From Campylobacter geochelonis (lineage in GTDB: Bacteria > Campylobacterota > Campylobacteria > Campylobacterales > Campylobacteraceae): DNA of 64,000 nt. The position numbers and the translations under genes are program-made. Below the pieces are notes generated by a model that was not told the origin of the DNA, searched no databases, and saw only the letters and a program-made list of their open reading frames with translations. The stretch is from the NCBI RefSeq assembly GCF_013201685.1, contig NZ_CP053844.1, positions 372,001 through 436,000 on the forward strand. Direction: 5' to 3'. This document shows, piece by piece, positions 13,107 to 21,193 of this stretch; the first letter of the stretch is position 1; each line of letters begins with the position of its first letter.

Positions 13107-13499
13107 ATGAATGATAGATTTCAATTAGAGATAGTCACACCAAAAGGTATGATTTTCTCAGGCGAGGTAAAATCAGCTCAATTTCCAGGAAAAGAAGGCG
13201 AGTTTGGAGTTTTACCAGGACACGCAGCTTTAGTAACGTTACTTAGTGCTGGTTTGATAGAAGTGGTGCATTTAGATAACGAAAAAGATATCGTTGCTAT
13301 CAACTGGGGATATGTTAAAGTAGATGAGTCTAAAGTTAGCGTTTTAGCAGATGGCGCTGTTTATGTTGGCGGTAAAAGCGAGAGCGCTATAGCAGAGTCT
13401 TTAAGCAAAGCAAAAGAGCTTATTGATGCTATGGGGGGCGAAAGTTCAGCATATGCAACAACAATTGCTAAAATGGAAACAATGGTAAGGTCCAAATAA
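13107..13499 (+). CDS. atpC: F0F1 ATP synthase subunit epsilon
   Basis: This is the epsilon subunit, 130 residues, which couples gamma to the c-ring and can inhibit hydrolysis. The beta-sandwich marks FQLEIVTPKGMIFSGEV and GEFGVLPGHAALVT are clear. A C-terminal helical part follows. tolQ begins at the very next base after the stop codon, so atp and tol transcription may be continuous. No terminator is visible between them. Confidence 0.95.
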   Translation: MNDRFQLEIVTPKGMIFSGEVKSAQFPGKEGEFGVLPGHAALVTLLSAGLIEVVHLDNEKDIVAINWGYVKVDESKVSVLADGAVYVGGKSESAIAESLSKAKELIDAMGGESSAYATTIAKMETMVRSK

Positions 13500-14078
13500 G
13501 TGGAATTATTTGATATATTTCTAAGTTACATTTCAAGAAGCACATTTATAACAATATTTGTGCTTTCTTGGCTTTCAATCTACTTTATACTAACATTTAC
13601 GATTTTGATATCAAGAACTATAGGGCTAAATTCATGGATAGCTAAAGAGAGTAAAGCCCTTGATTCTTTGCTTTTAGGAGCAAAGAATTCTAACATATCA
13701 TCTGTTTTAAAAAGATGTGCAACTACAAATGTAAGCAAAACGAAGTTAGATGTCTGCTTGTCTATAGCGGAAAAAGACTCTACGAGTGGACTTACATGGC
13801 TTTCGATTATAGCTTCTACATCGCCATTTATCGGTCTTTTTGGAACGGTTGTATCTATACTAGAAACTTTTTCTAAGATGGGTTCTGGAAATGCTGGACT
13901 AGCCGTAATCGCACCAGCTATTAGTGAAGCTTTAGTTGCGACTGGAGCTGGAATTTTTGTAGCAATTCCTGCTTATACTTTTCATCTTCTTATAAAAAGA
14001 AAATCATATGAAATCATGAGTATTTTAAGAAGATCTGCTGATGTTATCTTAATAAATTCGGCAAACAACGAGAGCTAA
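13500..14078 (+). CDS. tolQ: TolQ/ExbB-type proton-channel protein
   Basis: This is the MotA/TolQ/ExbB channel subunit of the Tol-Pal system, 192 residues. Three membrane helices are visible at about 17-38, 97-125 and 139-163. The conserved stretch LSIIASTSPFIGLFGTVVSI and the segment AISEALVATGAGIFVAIPA match the family. With TolR it uses the proton gradient to energise TolA during cell constriction. The GTG start abuts the atpC stop. The adjacent tolA, tolB and pal genes favour TolQ over ExbB. Confidence 0.93.
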   Translation: MELFDIFLSYISRSTFITIFVLSWLSIYFILTFTILISRTIGLNSWIAKESKALDSLLLGAKNSNISSVLKRCATTNVSKTKLDVCLSIAEKDSTSGLTWLSIIASTSPFIGLFGTVVSILETFSKMGSGNAGLAVIAPAISEALVATGAGIFVAIPAYTFHLLIKRKSYEIMSILRRSADVILINSANNES

Positions 14079-14079
14079 A

Positions 14080-14472
14080 ATGTACAACTACGATGAAAAA
14101 CCAGAGCTTAATATCACTCCACTTGTTGATATTATGCTTGTTTTGCTTGCTATTTTGATGGTAACGACTCCGGCTATCATATACGAAGAGCAAATTTTAC
14201 TTCCTGATGGCTCACAAAAACAAAGTTCAAACAACACAAAGCAAGATATGATTGTAAGAGTTGATGCTAAAGGTGTAGTTCATATAAATAATAGCTCTAT
14301 GAGTTTGGCAGAATTTCCAGATAATCTTACCTTGCTTTCATCGCAATATAGTTTAAATTCTCCTGTTTATATCCAAGCTGATAAAAATTTGGTATATAAC
14401 GATGTTATGTTTGTTTTAAAAACACTCAAAAAAGCAGGATTTATAAAAGTCGCTCTTCAAACTGCTGGGTAA
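14080..14472 (+). CDS. tolR: TolR/ExbD-type energy-transducing protein
   Basis: A 130-residue protein with one N-terminal membrane helix at about 13-33. The helix contains the functional Asp of the family in NITPLVDIMLVLLAILMV. The periplasmic remainder (VYIQADKNLVYNDVMFVLK) is the ExbD/TolR fold. It forms the inner-membrane motor with TolQ, one base upstream. Confidence 0.93.
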   Translation: MYNYDEKPELNITPLVDIMLVLLAILMVTTPAIIYEEQILLPDGSQKQSSNNTKQDMIVRVDAKGVVHINNSSMSLAEFPDNLTLLSSQYSLNSPVYIQADKNLVYNDVMFVLKTLKKAGFIKVALQTAG

Positions 14473-14475
14473 AAT

Positions 14476-15366
14476 ATGCAAACCAAAAAAGTTGGCGTAA
14501 ATTTTCCAGAGCTTTCATCGCTTCTAGTAGCTATAATCATATATATTTTTGCTATATCAGCGTTACTTTATACGGCGACTAAAAGTGAGCTTGCATCTGT
14601 AAAATATACAAAAGATAAAGATGCCTATATGGATATTTATCTGCAAGATATAGATGACTCGCCAACACCAATCGCACCTCAAAAAGCAGATACTAAAGAG
14701 AAAAATATAGATAAAAAAGCAGAGAAACCAGATGAAGAAGAAAAACTTAAAACTACAAATAAAAAAGTAGAAGAAGCTCCTAAAAAAACAGAAAAAGCTA
14801 AAAGCGAAGATAAAGCAAAAGAGGAAAAAACCACGCTATCTCCACTTGCGCAAAAACAAGTTGATGAGAATAAAACATCTAAAAAAGAGCCAGAAAAAGT
14901 GGTAAAAAAAGAGGATAGTTTAAGTGATCTTTTTGCTAGCATTGATCAAGATGCTATTAAGAAAAACGAAGAAGCGGTTCAAAGCAGAAAAAAAAGCGAC
15001 AAAGTAACGACTGGTGCGACTAAGAAAAACACAAGCACTCAAAATGCAACCACCAAAGGCGACGAGGCTCGAGGAAAGTCACAAAGAACAGGCGTTTATA
15101 ATAAATTTATAGGCGAGGTTGATAGTACGCTAACAAACATATGGTCAACGTATCGTGCGCTACCAAACCAAGATGCTACAGTTGAGATAACTATAGATAA
15201 AAACGGAAAGCTAAGTTATACTATAACGCAGCTTTCTTTTAGTACTGAATTTAATCAAAAATTTAGAGATTTTCTATCTCGCGTCGAGCGCATACAGTTC
15301 CCTTCGCCACCAGATGGCAAGCCTTATATACACAGATACAAGATGAAAGATCTGATAAATAACTAG
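14476..15366 (+). CDS. tolA: TolA-like TonB-domain protein
   Basis: A 296-residue inner-membrane-anchored periplasmic protein that links TolQR to Pal. It has one membrane helix at about 13-32, then a long Lys/Glu/Ala-rich segment at about 60-190 expected to be helical. The compact C-terminal domain of about 95 residues contains YNKFIGEVDSTLTNIW and VEITIDKNGKLSYTI, typical of TolA/TonB. The low-complexity middle means the assignment rests on context and the C-terminal domain. Confidence 0.88.
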   Translation: MQTKKVGVNFPELSSLLVAIIIYIFAISALLYTATKSELASVKYTKDKDAYMDIYLQDIDDSPTPIAPQKADTKEKNIDKKAEKPDEEEKLKTTNKKVEEAPKKTEKAKSEDKAKEEKTTLSPLAQKQVDENKTSKKEPEKVVKKEDSLSDLFASIDQDAIKKNEEAVQSRKKSDKVTTGATKKNTSTQNATTKGDEARGKSQRTGVYNKFIGEVDSTLTNIWSTYRALPNQDATVEITIDKNGKLSYTITQLSFSTEFNQKFRDFLSRVERIQFPSPPDGKPYIHRYKMKDLINN

Positions 15367-15417
15367 AAATTTAAAAATATATAATAGAATTAGAAAATAA
15401 AATTTAAAGGAGAAAGT

Positions 15418-16665
15418 GTGAAAAAAATTTTTTTAATTTTTTCATTTTGTTTAGCTCTTTTTGCAGATGATGCAACGACAACTATCGTAAATCAAGGCGT
15501 TTCTTTACCCAAGATAGTTGTCCAAGATGCATCAAATTTAAGTGATGTAAATTTGCAAAACCAGTTTTTTAAACTTATGGTTGGTGATTTAAAAGTTGGA
15601 GCAACTTTTGAAGTAGATAGTAGTTATTACCAAAGCTCATATGATGGAGATTACACTACAAATTTAGCTTCAACTCCAGCGCTGATTGTAAGATATGAAG
15701 TAAGTGGTTCTAAAAACTCATCTATGAGTCTTAAAACAAAGGTTTTAAATGCAACTAATGGAAGCGTTGTTTATGAGTCTAAATTTGATATGCAAGATGG
15801 AAACAAATTCCCATTTTTAGCTCATCGCGTGGTTGCTGAGATAGTTAAGAGTTTGGGTTATTCAGATGTTGATTGGATGAACAAGATGATACTTTTTTCA
15901 AGATACACATCTGCAAAAACAAGTGAAATTTTAATAGCCGATTATACTTTAACTTATCAAAAAAGCGTGGTTAATGGCGGCTTAAATATATTTCCAAAAT
16001 GGGCAGGAGCCGCCCAAGAGGCATTTTACTACACAACTTATATAAATGGAAATATTCCAACTATTTATAAATATAATCTTTCAAATGGCGGAAAAAGTCA
16101 AATATTTACCGGTAGAGGCATGACTATAGCGTCTGATGTTAGCCTTGATGGCTCAAAACTGCTTATAACAGATGCGCCAGAAGAGCAAGCAGATATTTTT
16201 ATATATGATATGAGAAGTAGAAGTAAAACAAAGGTAACAAACTATCCAGGAATCGATGTTAATGGAAATTTTGTTGATAATGACAGTAGGGTTGTTTTTG
16301 TAAGCGATAGACTTGGTTATCCAAATATTTTCGCGCAAGATATAGGTAGCGGAAATGTCGAACAGATGGTATTTCATGGTAAAAATAACAACTCGATTAG
16401 CACAAATGGAAGTTATATAGTCTATTCAAGTCGTGAAAGTAATGGAGAATTTAACATATATATGATATCAACTCAAACTGATTATATCAGACAGCTAACA
16501 GCTGGTGGTAAAAATATGTTCCCTAGATTTTCAAGCGATGGCGGAAGTATTATTTATATAAAAGATTCAGGTTATCAAAGTGCGGTTGGTATAATAAGAG
16601 TTAATGAAAACAGAAGTTTTCAATTTCCATTAAAAATCGGTAAAATTCAATCTTTGGATTGGTGA
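15418..16665 (+). CDS. tolB: Tol-Pal system protein TolB
   Basis: This is the periplasmic beta-propeller of the Tol system, 415 residues, that binds Pal. A signal peptide covers about 1-16 (FLIFSFCLALFA). The C-terminal half shows repeated propeller blades with motifs such as SLDGSKLLITDAPEEQADIF and SRESNGEFNIYMIS. The GTG start is preceded by AAAGGAGAAA. A 51-base gap from tolA contains a TATAAT-like sequence and may hold an extra promoter. Confidence 0.94.
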   Translation: MKKIFLIFSFCLALFADDATTTIVNQGVSLPKIVVQDASNLSDVNLQNQFFKLMVGDLKVGATFEVDSSYYQSSYDGDYTTNLASTPALIVRYEVSGSKNSSMSLKTKVLNATNGSVVYESKFDMQDGNKFPFLAHRVVAEIVKSLGYSDVDWMNKMILFSRYTSAKTSEILIADYTLTYQKSVVNGGLNIFPKWAGAAQEAFYYTTYINGNIPTIYKYNLSNGGKSQIFTGRGMTIASDVSLDGSKLLITDAPEEQADIFIYDMRSRSKTKVTNYPGIDVNGNFVDNDSRVVFVSDRLGYPNIFAQDIGSGNVEQMVFHGKNNNSISTNGSYIVYSSRESNGEFNIYMISTQTDYIRQLTAGGKNMFPRFSSDGGSIIYIKDSGYQSAVGIIRVNENRSFQFPLKIGKIQSLDW

Positions 16666-16686
16666 GCTTATAGTAATTTTTTTAAA

Positions 16687-16706
16687 TTTGTGATATAATT
16701 CACAAA
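16687..16706. promoter_or_regulatory. Palindrome TTTGTGA-TATAAT-TCACAAA at the pal promoter
   Basis: A perfect 7-bp inverted repeat is spaced by exactly the six bases of a consensus -10 box at 16694-16699. The form TGTGA-N6-TCACA is the textbook CRP-type operator. It lies about 26 bases before the pal start codon. A regulator bound here would cover the -10 box and so would be expected to repress. Confidence 0.6.
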
Positions 16707-16731
16707 AATCTTAATAAAAGGTGGTAGTAGT

Positions 16732-17211
16732 ATGAAACATATAGTTTTAACTTCAGTAGCAGTAGTTGCTCTTTTTGTAGCTGGTTGTAGCAAGAAAACT
16801 CCAGAGGTTGACATGAGTCAAACTCAAATGACAGATGCTGAGAAGCTTGCGCAACTTGCATCACAAATTCAAAACGATGTTCAAAATGTATATTTTGACT
16901 TCGATAAATACAATGTAAAAGCTGATCAAAAACCAGTTGTAAACAGCAATGCAGCACTTTTCAACCAAGCTGGCGCAGAGGCTTTAAATGTTAAAGTAGA
17001 AGGCAACTGCGATGAGTGGGGAACAGATGAGTATAACTATGCGCTTGGCTTAAAAAGAGCGAAAGCTGTAAAAGATGCTTTGGTTAGTGAAGGTATCAAC
17101 GCTGATAGAGTTTCTGTAGTAAGCTATGGCGAGAGCAATCCGGTTTGTACAGATAAAACAAAATCTTGCGATGCTCAAAACAGACGTGATGAATTTAAAG
17201 TTTCTTTCTAA
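16732..17211 (+). CDS. pal: Peptidoglycan-associated lipoprotein Pal (Omp18-like)
   Basis: This is the outer-membrane lipoprotein Pal, 159 residues. The lipobox VAGC places the acylated cysteine at residue 19. The OmpA-like domain follows: VYFDFDKYNVK, the segment NCDEWGTDEYNYALGLKRA that binds diaminopimelate, and SYGESNPVC. It anchors the outer membrane to peptidoglycan and partners TolB/TolA. In this genus the homologue is a major antigen called Omp18. It has its own promoter and a GGTGG ribosome site. Confidence 0.97.
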   Translation: MKHIVLTSVAVVALFVAGCSKKTPEVDMSQTQMTDAEKLAQLASQIQNDVQNVYFDFDKYNVKADQKPVVNSNAALFNQAGAEALNVKVEGNCDEWGTDEYNYALGLKRAKAVKDALVSEGINADRVSVVSYGESNPVCTDKTKSCDAQNRRDEFKVSF

Positions 17212-17217
17212 TCTTAT

Positions 17218-18120
17218 ATGAAGAAAATTTTATTAATGGTGGCTCTTATAGGAGCCACTTCTTTCACTTTTGCTGAGGAAGTTTCTGTTTTTGAAGCGGG
17301 TAATATAGCTTCTGATAATCCATACGGACTTACAGAAAATGAACAAGTACTTCTTGCTAATAAAAAAAGAGTTGATAACATACAAGCTACTTTAAAAACC
17401 CACGAAGAAGATATAGTTGGTTTAAGAAGCGTTCTTGAGGGTTCAAATTCTCAAATTTCAAAACTTGAAAGCAGAGTGTCTGATTTAGAGATTAGAACTA
17501 CTGGAAAAGTTAGTAAGTTAGCAGACAAATCGGCATCTACAGTAACAAGCGAAGATATTGCAGGATTAAAAAAAGATATACAAGAGTTAAAAGCACAAAT
17601 TGCAGTGATTAATCAAAAGCTTGGAACACAAGGCGTAAAAAAAAATGAAAATTTAGTTCAAAAAAGCGATGAAAAGGTAGTTCAAGCCAAAAAAACTACT
17701 ACTAAAACACAAGAAAAATCAAGCCAAACTCAAACAAAAAAACCAGCAAAAAAGGTCGTGGCTTTCGATGATATGAAAAAAGAAGATATTATACAAGATG
17801 CACAAGATCTTTTTAACAAAAAAGAGTTCTCAAAAGCAAAAGTAAATTATGATTATTTAGCTAGTAAAAATTATAAACCAGCTTTTACAAATTTTATGCT
17901 TGGAGAAATTTCGTATAATCAAAAGTCATATTCTAGCGCTATAACTAGCTATCAAAAAAGTATCAAACACAAAGATGATGCAACCTACATGCCAACGCTT
18001 CTTAGCCATACAGCAATCAGCTTAGAAAAAATAGGCGATAAAAGTAGTGCTGATAAATTCTACAGTGTGTTAAAGAGCAAATACCCAAATAGTGCAGAAG
18101 CAAAAGCTATAAAAAAATAA
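17218..18120 (+). CDS. cpoB: CpoB/YbgF-like Tol-Pal coordinator
   Basis: A 300-residue periplasmic protein with a signal peptide at about 1-19 (ending TFA). An N-terminal coiled-coil segment spans about 45-140. A Lys/Gln/Thr-rich linker follows at about 145-180, then a TPR-like C-terminal region at about 190-300 with DAQDLFNKKEFSKAKVNYDY and SYNQKSYSSAITSYQ. This layout and the position after pal are those of YbgF/CpoB, which in E. coli coordinates septal peptidoglycan synthesis with outer-membrane constriction. The start codon lies only six bases after the pal stop. Confidence 0.88.
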   Translation: MKKILLMVALIGATSFTFAEEVSVFEAGNIASDNPYGLTENEQVLLANKKRVDNIQATLKTHEEDIVGLRSVLEGSNSQISKLESRVSDLEIRTTGKVSKLADKSASTVTSEDIAGLKKDIQELKAQIAVINQKLGTQGVKKNENLVQKSDEKVVQAKKTTTKTQEKSSQTQTKKPAKKVVAFDDMKKEDIIQDAQDLFNKKEFSKAKVNYDYLASKNYKPAFTNFMLGEISYNQKSYSSAITSYQKSIKHKDDATYMPTLLSHTAISLEKIGDKSSADKFYSVLKSKYPNSAEAKAIKK

Positions 18121-18181
18121 AATAGCTTGTTAACTTTTTTTATGTAAAATCAACAAAATTTAATTAAATAGGAGAAATATT

Positions 18182-18796
18182 ATGGCTAATAACAGAGTAA
18201 TAACTATGTTTTATGAGCTAAAAGATGCTAATAGTGGCGAACTTTTAGAGACAAATTGGGACAAAGAGCCTATATCATTTGTAACAGGACTTGGTCAAAT
18301 TTTACAAAAACTTGAAGATGATGTTGTAAATTTAGAAAATAATGATGAAAAAACTATCAAAATTGAGGCAAAAGAAGGTATAGGCGAGTATAACAACGAA
18401 GCTGTTCAAAGCTTACCAAAAGAGCAATTTGCAGGTATTGAGCTAGTAGAAGGCATGGAGCTTTTTGGTCAAGGCGAAGATGGTTCAACTGCTAGAGTTA
18501 TCGTTAAAGCAATCGGCGATGAAGAGGTTATGATAGATTTTAACCACCCATATGCTGGAAAAGATTTAGAGTTTAAAGTAAAGATAGTAGAAAACAGAGA
18601 AGCTGACGCTGATGAAGCAGCAAGTGGCGTAGTAGCAGGTGCGGCATCTTGTGCATGCGGAAATGGTGGCGGACATCACCATGGTGAAGAAGGCGGATGT
18701 TGTGGTGGGCATGGACACCATAGTGATGAAGATGAGTGTTGTGGTGGCGAGCATCATGGACAAAATGGTGGATGCTGCGGAAAACACAAGGCGTAA
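18182..18796 (+). CDS. slyD: SlyD-type FKBP peptidyl-prolyl isomerase with metal-binding tail
   Basis: A 204-residue cytoplasmic FKBP-type isomerase and chaperone. The FKBP core occupies about 1-65 and 115-140; the IF chaperone flap lies between them. The last ~50 residues are a His/Cys/Gly-rich tail with repeated CCGG and HHHG-type clusters that bind nickel and similar metals, which links SlyD to hydrogenase or other nickel-enzyme maturation. The tail is longer and richer in CC pairs than a minimal SlyD. Its ribosome site is GGAGAAA. fabD begins four bases after the stop codon. Confidence 0.95.
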   Translation: MANNRVITMFYELKDANSGELLETNWDKEPISFVTGLGQILQKLEDDVVNLENNDEKTIKIEAKEGIGEYNNEAVQSLPKEQFAGIELVEGMELFGQGEDGSTARVIVKAIGDEEVMIDFNHPYAGKDLEFKVKIVENREADADEAASGVVAGAASCACGNGGGHHHGEEGGCCGGHGHHSDEDECCGGEHHGQNGGCCGKHKA

Positions 18797-18799
18797 TTT

Positions 18800-19729
18800 A
18801 TGAAATACGCTTTTATTTTCCCTGGTCAAGGCTCACAAGCTGTTGGCATGGGCAAAGAGATATATGAAAATTTTGTTCAAGCAAGAGAAATTTTAGATAG
18901 AGCAAGCGATTTTTGCAGTATTGATTTTAAAAAATTGCTATTTGAGCCAAATGATAATTTGGCTATCTCTGAGTTTACTCAACCGGCAATAGTGCTAAAT
19001 TCTTTCATGTGTTATTTAGCCCTTGAAGAGAGTATGGCTTTAAAAGCAGATTTAACTCTTGGGCACTCTTTGGGCGAATTTAGCGCTCTTGGAGTGAGCG
19101 GTGGGCTTGATTTGATTGATACTATAAAGCTAGTAAACAGTAGAGGTAAATTTATGCAAGCAGCTTGCGAAGGTAAAAATGCCTCTATGATGGTGATTTT
19201 AGGTCTTGAAGATAGCAAAGTTGAAGAAATTTGTCAAAATGCTAGAGAAAATGGCGCTCAAGTTTGGGCAGCAAACTACAACTGCGATGGACAAATCGTC
19301 GTCGCTGGAAACAAAGATGACTTAGCCAAATTAGAAAGCACATTTAAAGAAGCTGGCGCAAAAAGAGCTATGCTTTTAAACATGAGCGTAGCTAGTCACT
19401 GTCCGACACTAAAAGATGCGAGTGAAAATTTAGTAAAAGAGTTAGAGCCACTTATAAAAGATGAATTTGATCCCGTTGTATCAAACGTGATAGCTAGAGC
19501 ATATACAAGCAAAGATGAAGCGTTACAACTTTTAAAAGCGCAACTTGTTAAGCCGGTTTTATATAAACAAAGCATAGAAAACATCGATTCTAGCGTTGAT
19601 TGCTATGTTGAGTTTGGCGCTGGTGTTTTAAAAGGAATGAATAAAAAAATCACCTCTAAGCCAACTTATTCGATAACTGATATAAAAAGCCTTGAAGAGT
19701 TTATGAGCTTTGCTAAGGGTGAGTTTTGA
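18800..19729 (+). CDS. fabD: Malonyl-CoA--acyl carrier protein transacylase
   Basis: This enzyme moves malonyl groups from CoA to acyl carrier protein for fatty-acid elongation. It has 309 residues. The N-terminus FIFPGQGSQAVGMGKE, the nucleophile motif GHSLGE with Ser90, and the catalytic His in SVASHCP are all present. It is full length. The 3' end overlaps mtnN by four bases. Its substrate comes from acetyl-CoA carboxylase, whose AccD subunit is encoded further on in this window. Confidence 0.97.
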   Translation: MKYAFIFPGQGSQAVGMGKEIYENFVQAREILDRASDFCSIDFKKLLFEPNDNLAISEFTQPAIVLNSFMCYLALEESMALKADLTLGHSLGEFSALGVSGGLDLIDTIKLVNSRGKFMQAACEGKNASMMVILGLEDSKVEEICQNARENGAQVWAANYNCDGQIVVAGNKDDLAKLESTFKEAGAKRAMLLNMSVASHCPTLKDASENLVKELEPLIKDEFDPVVSNVIARAYTSKDEALQLLKAQLVKPVLYKQSIENIDSSVDCYVEFGAGVLKGMNKKITSKPTYSITDIKSLEEFMSFAKGEF

Positions 19730-20409
19730 AAGTGGCTATTTTAGGTGCTATGCCAGAAGAAATCGCACCACTTTTAGAACGAATTGAAACTAAAGAGATT
19801 GATTACGCTAATAATAAATTTTATCTAGCAAACTATAAAAACCACGAGCTTATCATCGCTTATTCAAAGATAGGCAAGGTAAACTCAACGATGAGCGCTA
19901 CTATAATGCGTGAAAAATTTGGTGCTGAAGTTTTGCTTTTTACCGGCGTGGCTGGAGCTTTAAAAACTGGACTTAAAATCGGCGATGTGCTTTTTGCTAC
20001 TAAAGTAGTGCAGCACGATCTTGATATCTCTGCTTTTGGGCACCCTTTTGGATTTGTTCCTGGAAGCCCTGTTTTTGTAGAAACTGATAAGAGGTTAAAT
20101 AAAATCGCAGTTGATGTTGCAAACGAACTTGGTATAAATTTAACCAGCGGAATTATTGCAAGTGGAGATCAGTTTGTTTGTGATGAGAGTAGAAAAGAGT
20201 GGATTTTACGCACTTTTGATGCTGCTGCTGTAGAGATGGAAGGGGCAAGTGTTGGGCAAGTTTGCTTTGCGCTTGGTATGCCATTTTTTATAATGAGAGC
20301 AATCAGCGATGAAGCTGGCGAAAAAGCGGAGTTTGATTTTGATGAGTTTATGGTAAATTCGGCAAAAACAAGTGCAAATTTTGTTTTAAAGATGGTTGAT
20401 AGGTTATGA
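19726..20409 (+). CDS. mtnN: MTA/SAH (and aminofutalosine) nucleosidase
   Basis: A 227-residue nucleosidase that cleaves methylthioadenosine and S-adenosylhomocysteine. In Campylobacter and Helicobacter this enzyme is known also to cleave 6-amino-6-deoxyfutalosine for menaquinone synthesis. The start VAILGAMPEEIAPLL, the segment FTGVAGAL and VEMEGASVGQVC with the ribose-binding Glu are family marks, as is the catalytic Asp region AISDEAGE. It starts with TTG, overlapping fabD. The mqnF-like gene elsewhere in the window acts on related nucleosides. Confidence 0.95.
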   Translation: MKVAILGAMPEEIAPLLERIETKEIDYANNKFYLANYKNHELIIAYSKIGKVNSTMSATIMREKFGAEVLLFTGVAGALKTGLKIGDVLFATKVVQHDLDISAFGHPFGFVPGSPVFVETDKRLNKIAVDVANELGINLTSGIIASGDQFVCDESRKEWILRTFDAAAVEMEGASVGQVCFALGMPFFIMRAISDEAGEKAEFDFDEFMVNSAKTSANFVLKMVDRL

Positions 20410-21149
20410 TTGAACTTAGCAAAAAGCTTTTGCGTGTAGTTGGACAGACTAACGCAAAATACAGTATGTTTGAAGCTGGAGATAAAATTTTGCTAGGATT
20501 AAGTGGCGGAAAAGATAGTATGGTTTTAGCTCATTTGCTAAAACATTTTTCGCGCGTTAGTCCGCTAGATTGGGAGTTTCAAACTGCAACTTTAAGCTAT
20601 GGTATAGGTGAGGATTTTAGCGCAGTTTCAGCTCATCTTAAAGAGCATAAAATCCCTCATCATGTGATAAATAGTAGAATTTTTGAGTATGGTAAGGAAA
20701 AAATTCGCGAAAATACGACATTTTGCAGCTTTTGTAGTCGCATGAGAAGAGGTTATCTTTATAGTTATGCGATTGAAAATGGTTTTAACAAAATCGCTAT
20801 CGCGCACCATTTTGACGATGCTGCGGAGAGTTTTTTTATGAATTTAACCTATAATGGTGCTTTAAGAACTCTTGCGCCAAAGTATACTGCCGAAAATGGG
20901 TTGGTTTTAATCCGCCCATTGATTTTAGCAAGAGAGCGCCAACTAAGGGATTGTGCTATAAAAAACGAATTGCCGATAATGAACGAAGAGGACTCTTGTC
21001 CAGCCAAACAATACGGCAACAAAGAGCCGCGCGCAAGAGCTGAAACAAAAGAGCTTTTGGCTAAATTTGAAAAAGAAAATCCGAAATTTTTCATAAGCTT
21101 AAAATCTGCTTTTGAAAACATACACACAGATACATTTTTTAACTGTTAG
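20406..21149 (+). CDS. TtcA-like PP-loop tRNA thiolation enzyme
   Basis: A 247-residue PP-loop ATPase of the TtcA/TilS superfamily. The ATP motif SGGKDS lies at about 34-39. The pair CSFCSRMRRG and a third cysteine in EEDSCPAKQ fit the [4Fe-4S]-type TtcA proteins that make 2-thiocytidine in tRNA. AIAHHFDDAAESFFMN is the second conserved block. I give no symbol because several paralogous families share these motifs. It overlaps mtnN by four bases and ends in a clear terminator. Confidence 0.8.
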   Translation: MIELSKKLLRVVGQTNAKYSMFEAGDKILLGLSGGKDSMVLAHLLKHFSRVSPLDWEFQTATLSYGIGEDFSAVSAHLKEHKIPHHVINSRIFEYGKEKIRENTTFCSFCSRMRRGYLYSYAIENGFNKIAIAHHFDDAAESFFMNLTYNGALRTLAPKYTAENGLVLIRPLILARERQLRDCAIKNELPIMNEEDSCPAKQYGNKEPRARAETKELLAKFEKENPKFFISLKSAFENIHTDTFFNC

Positions 21150-21170
21150 GACAAGCTAAATTTGTCCTAA
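21146..21170 (+). terminator. Terminator of the slyD-fabD-mtnN-ttcA-like unit
   Basis: A perfect 9-bp stem, TTAGGACAA/TTGTCCTAA, with a 7-base loop begins within the stop codon of the PP-loop gene and is followed by an AT-rich stretch. Confidence 0.7.
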
Positions 21171-21193
21171 ATTTATGATAAACGAGGCGTTAG

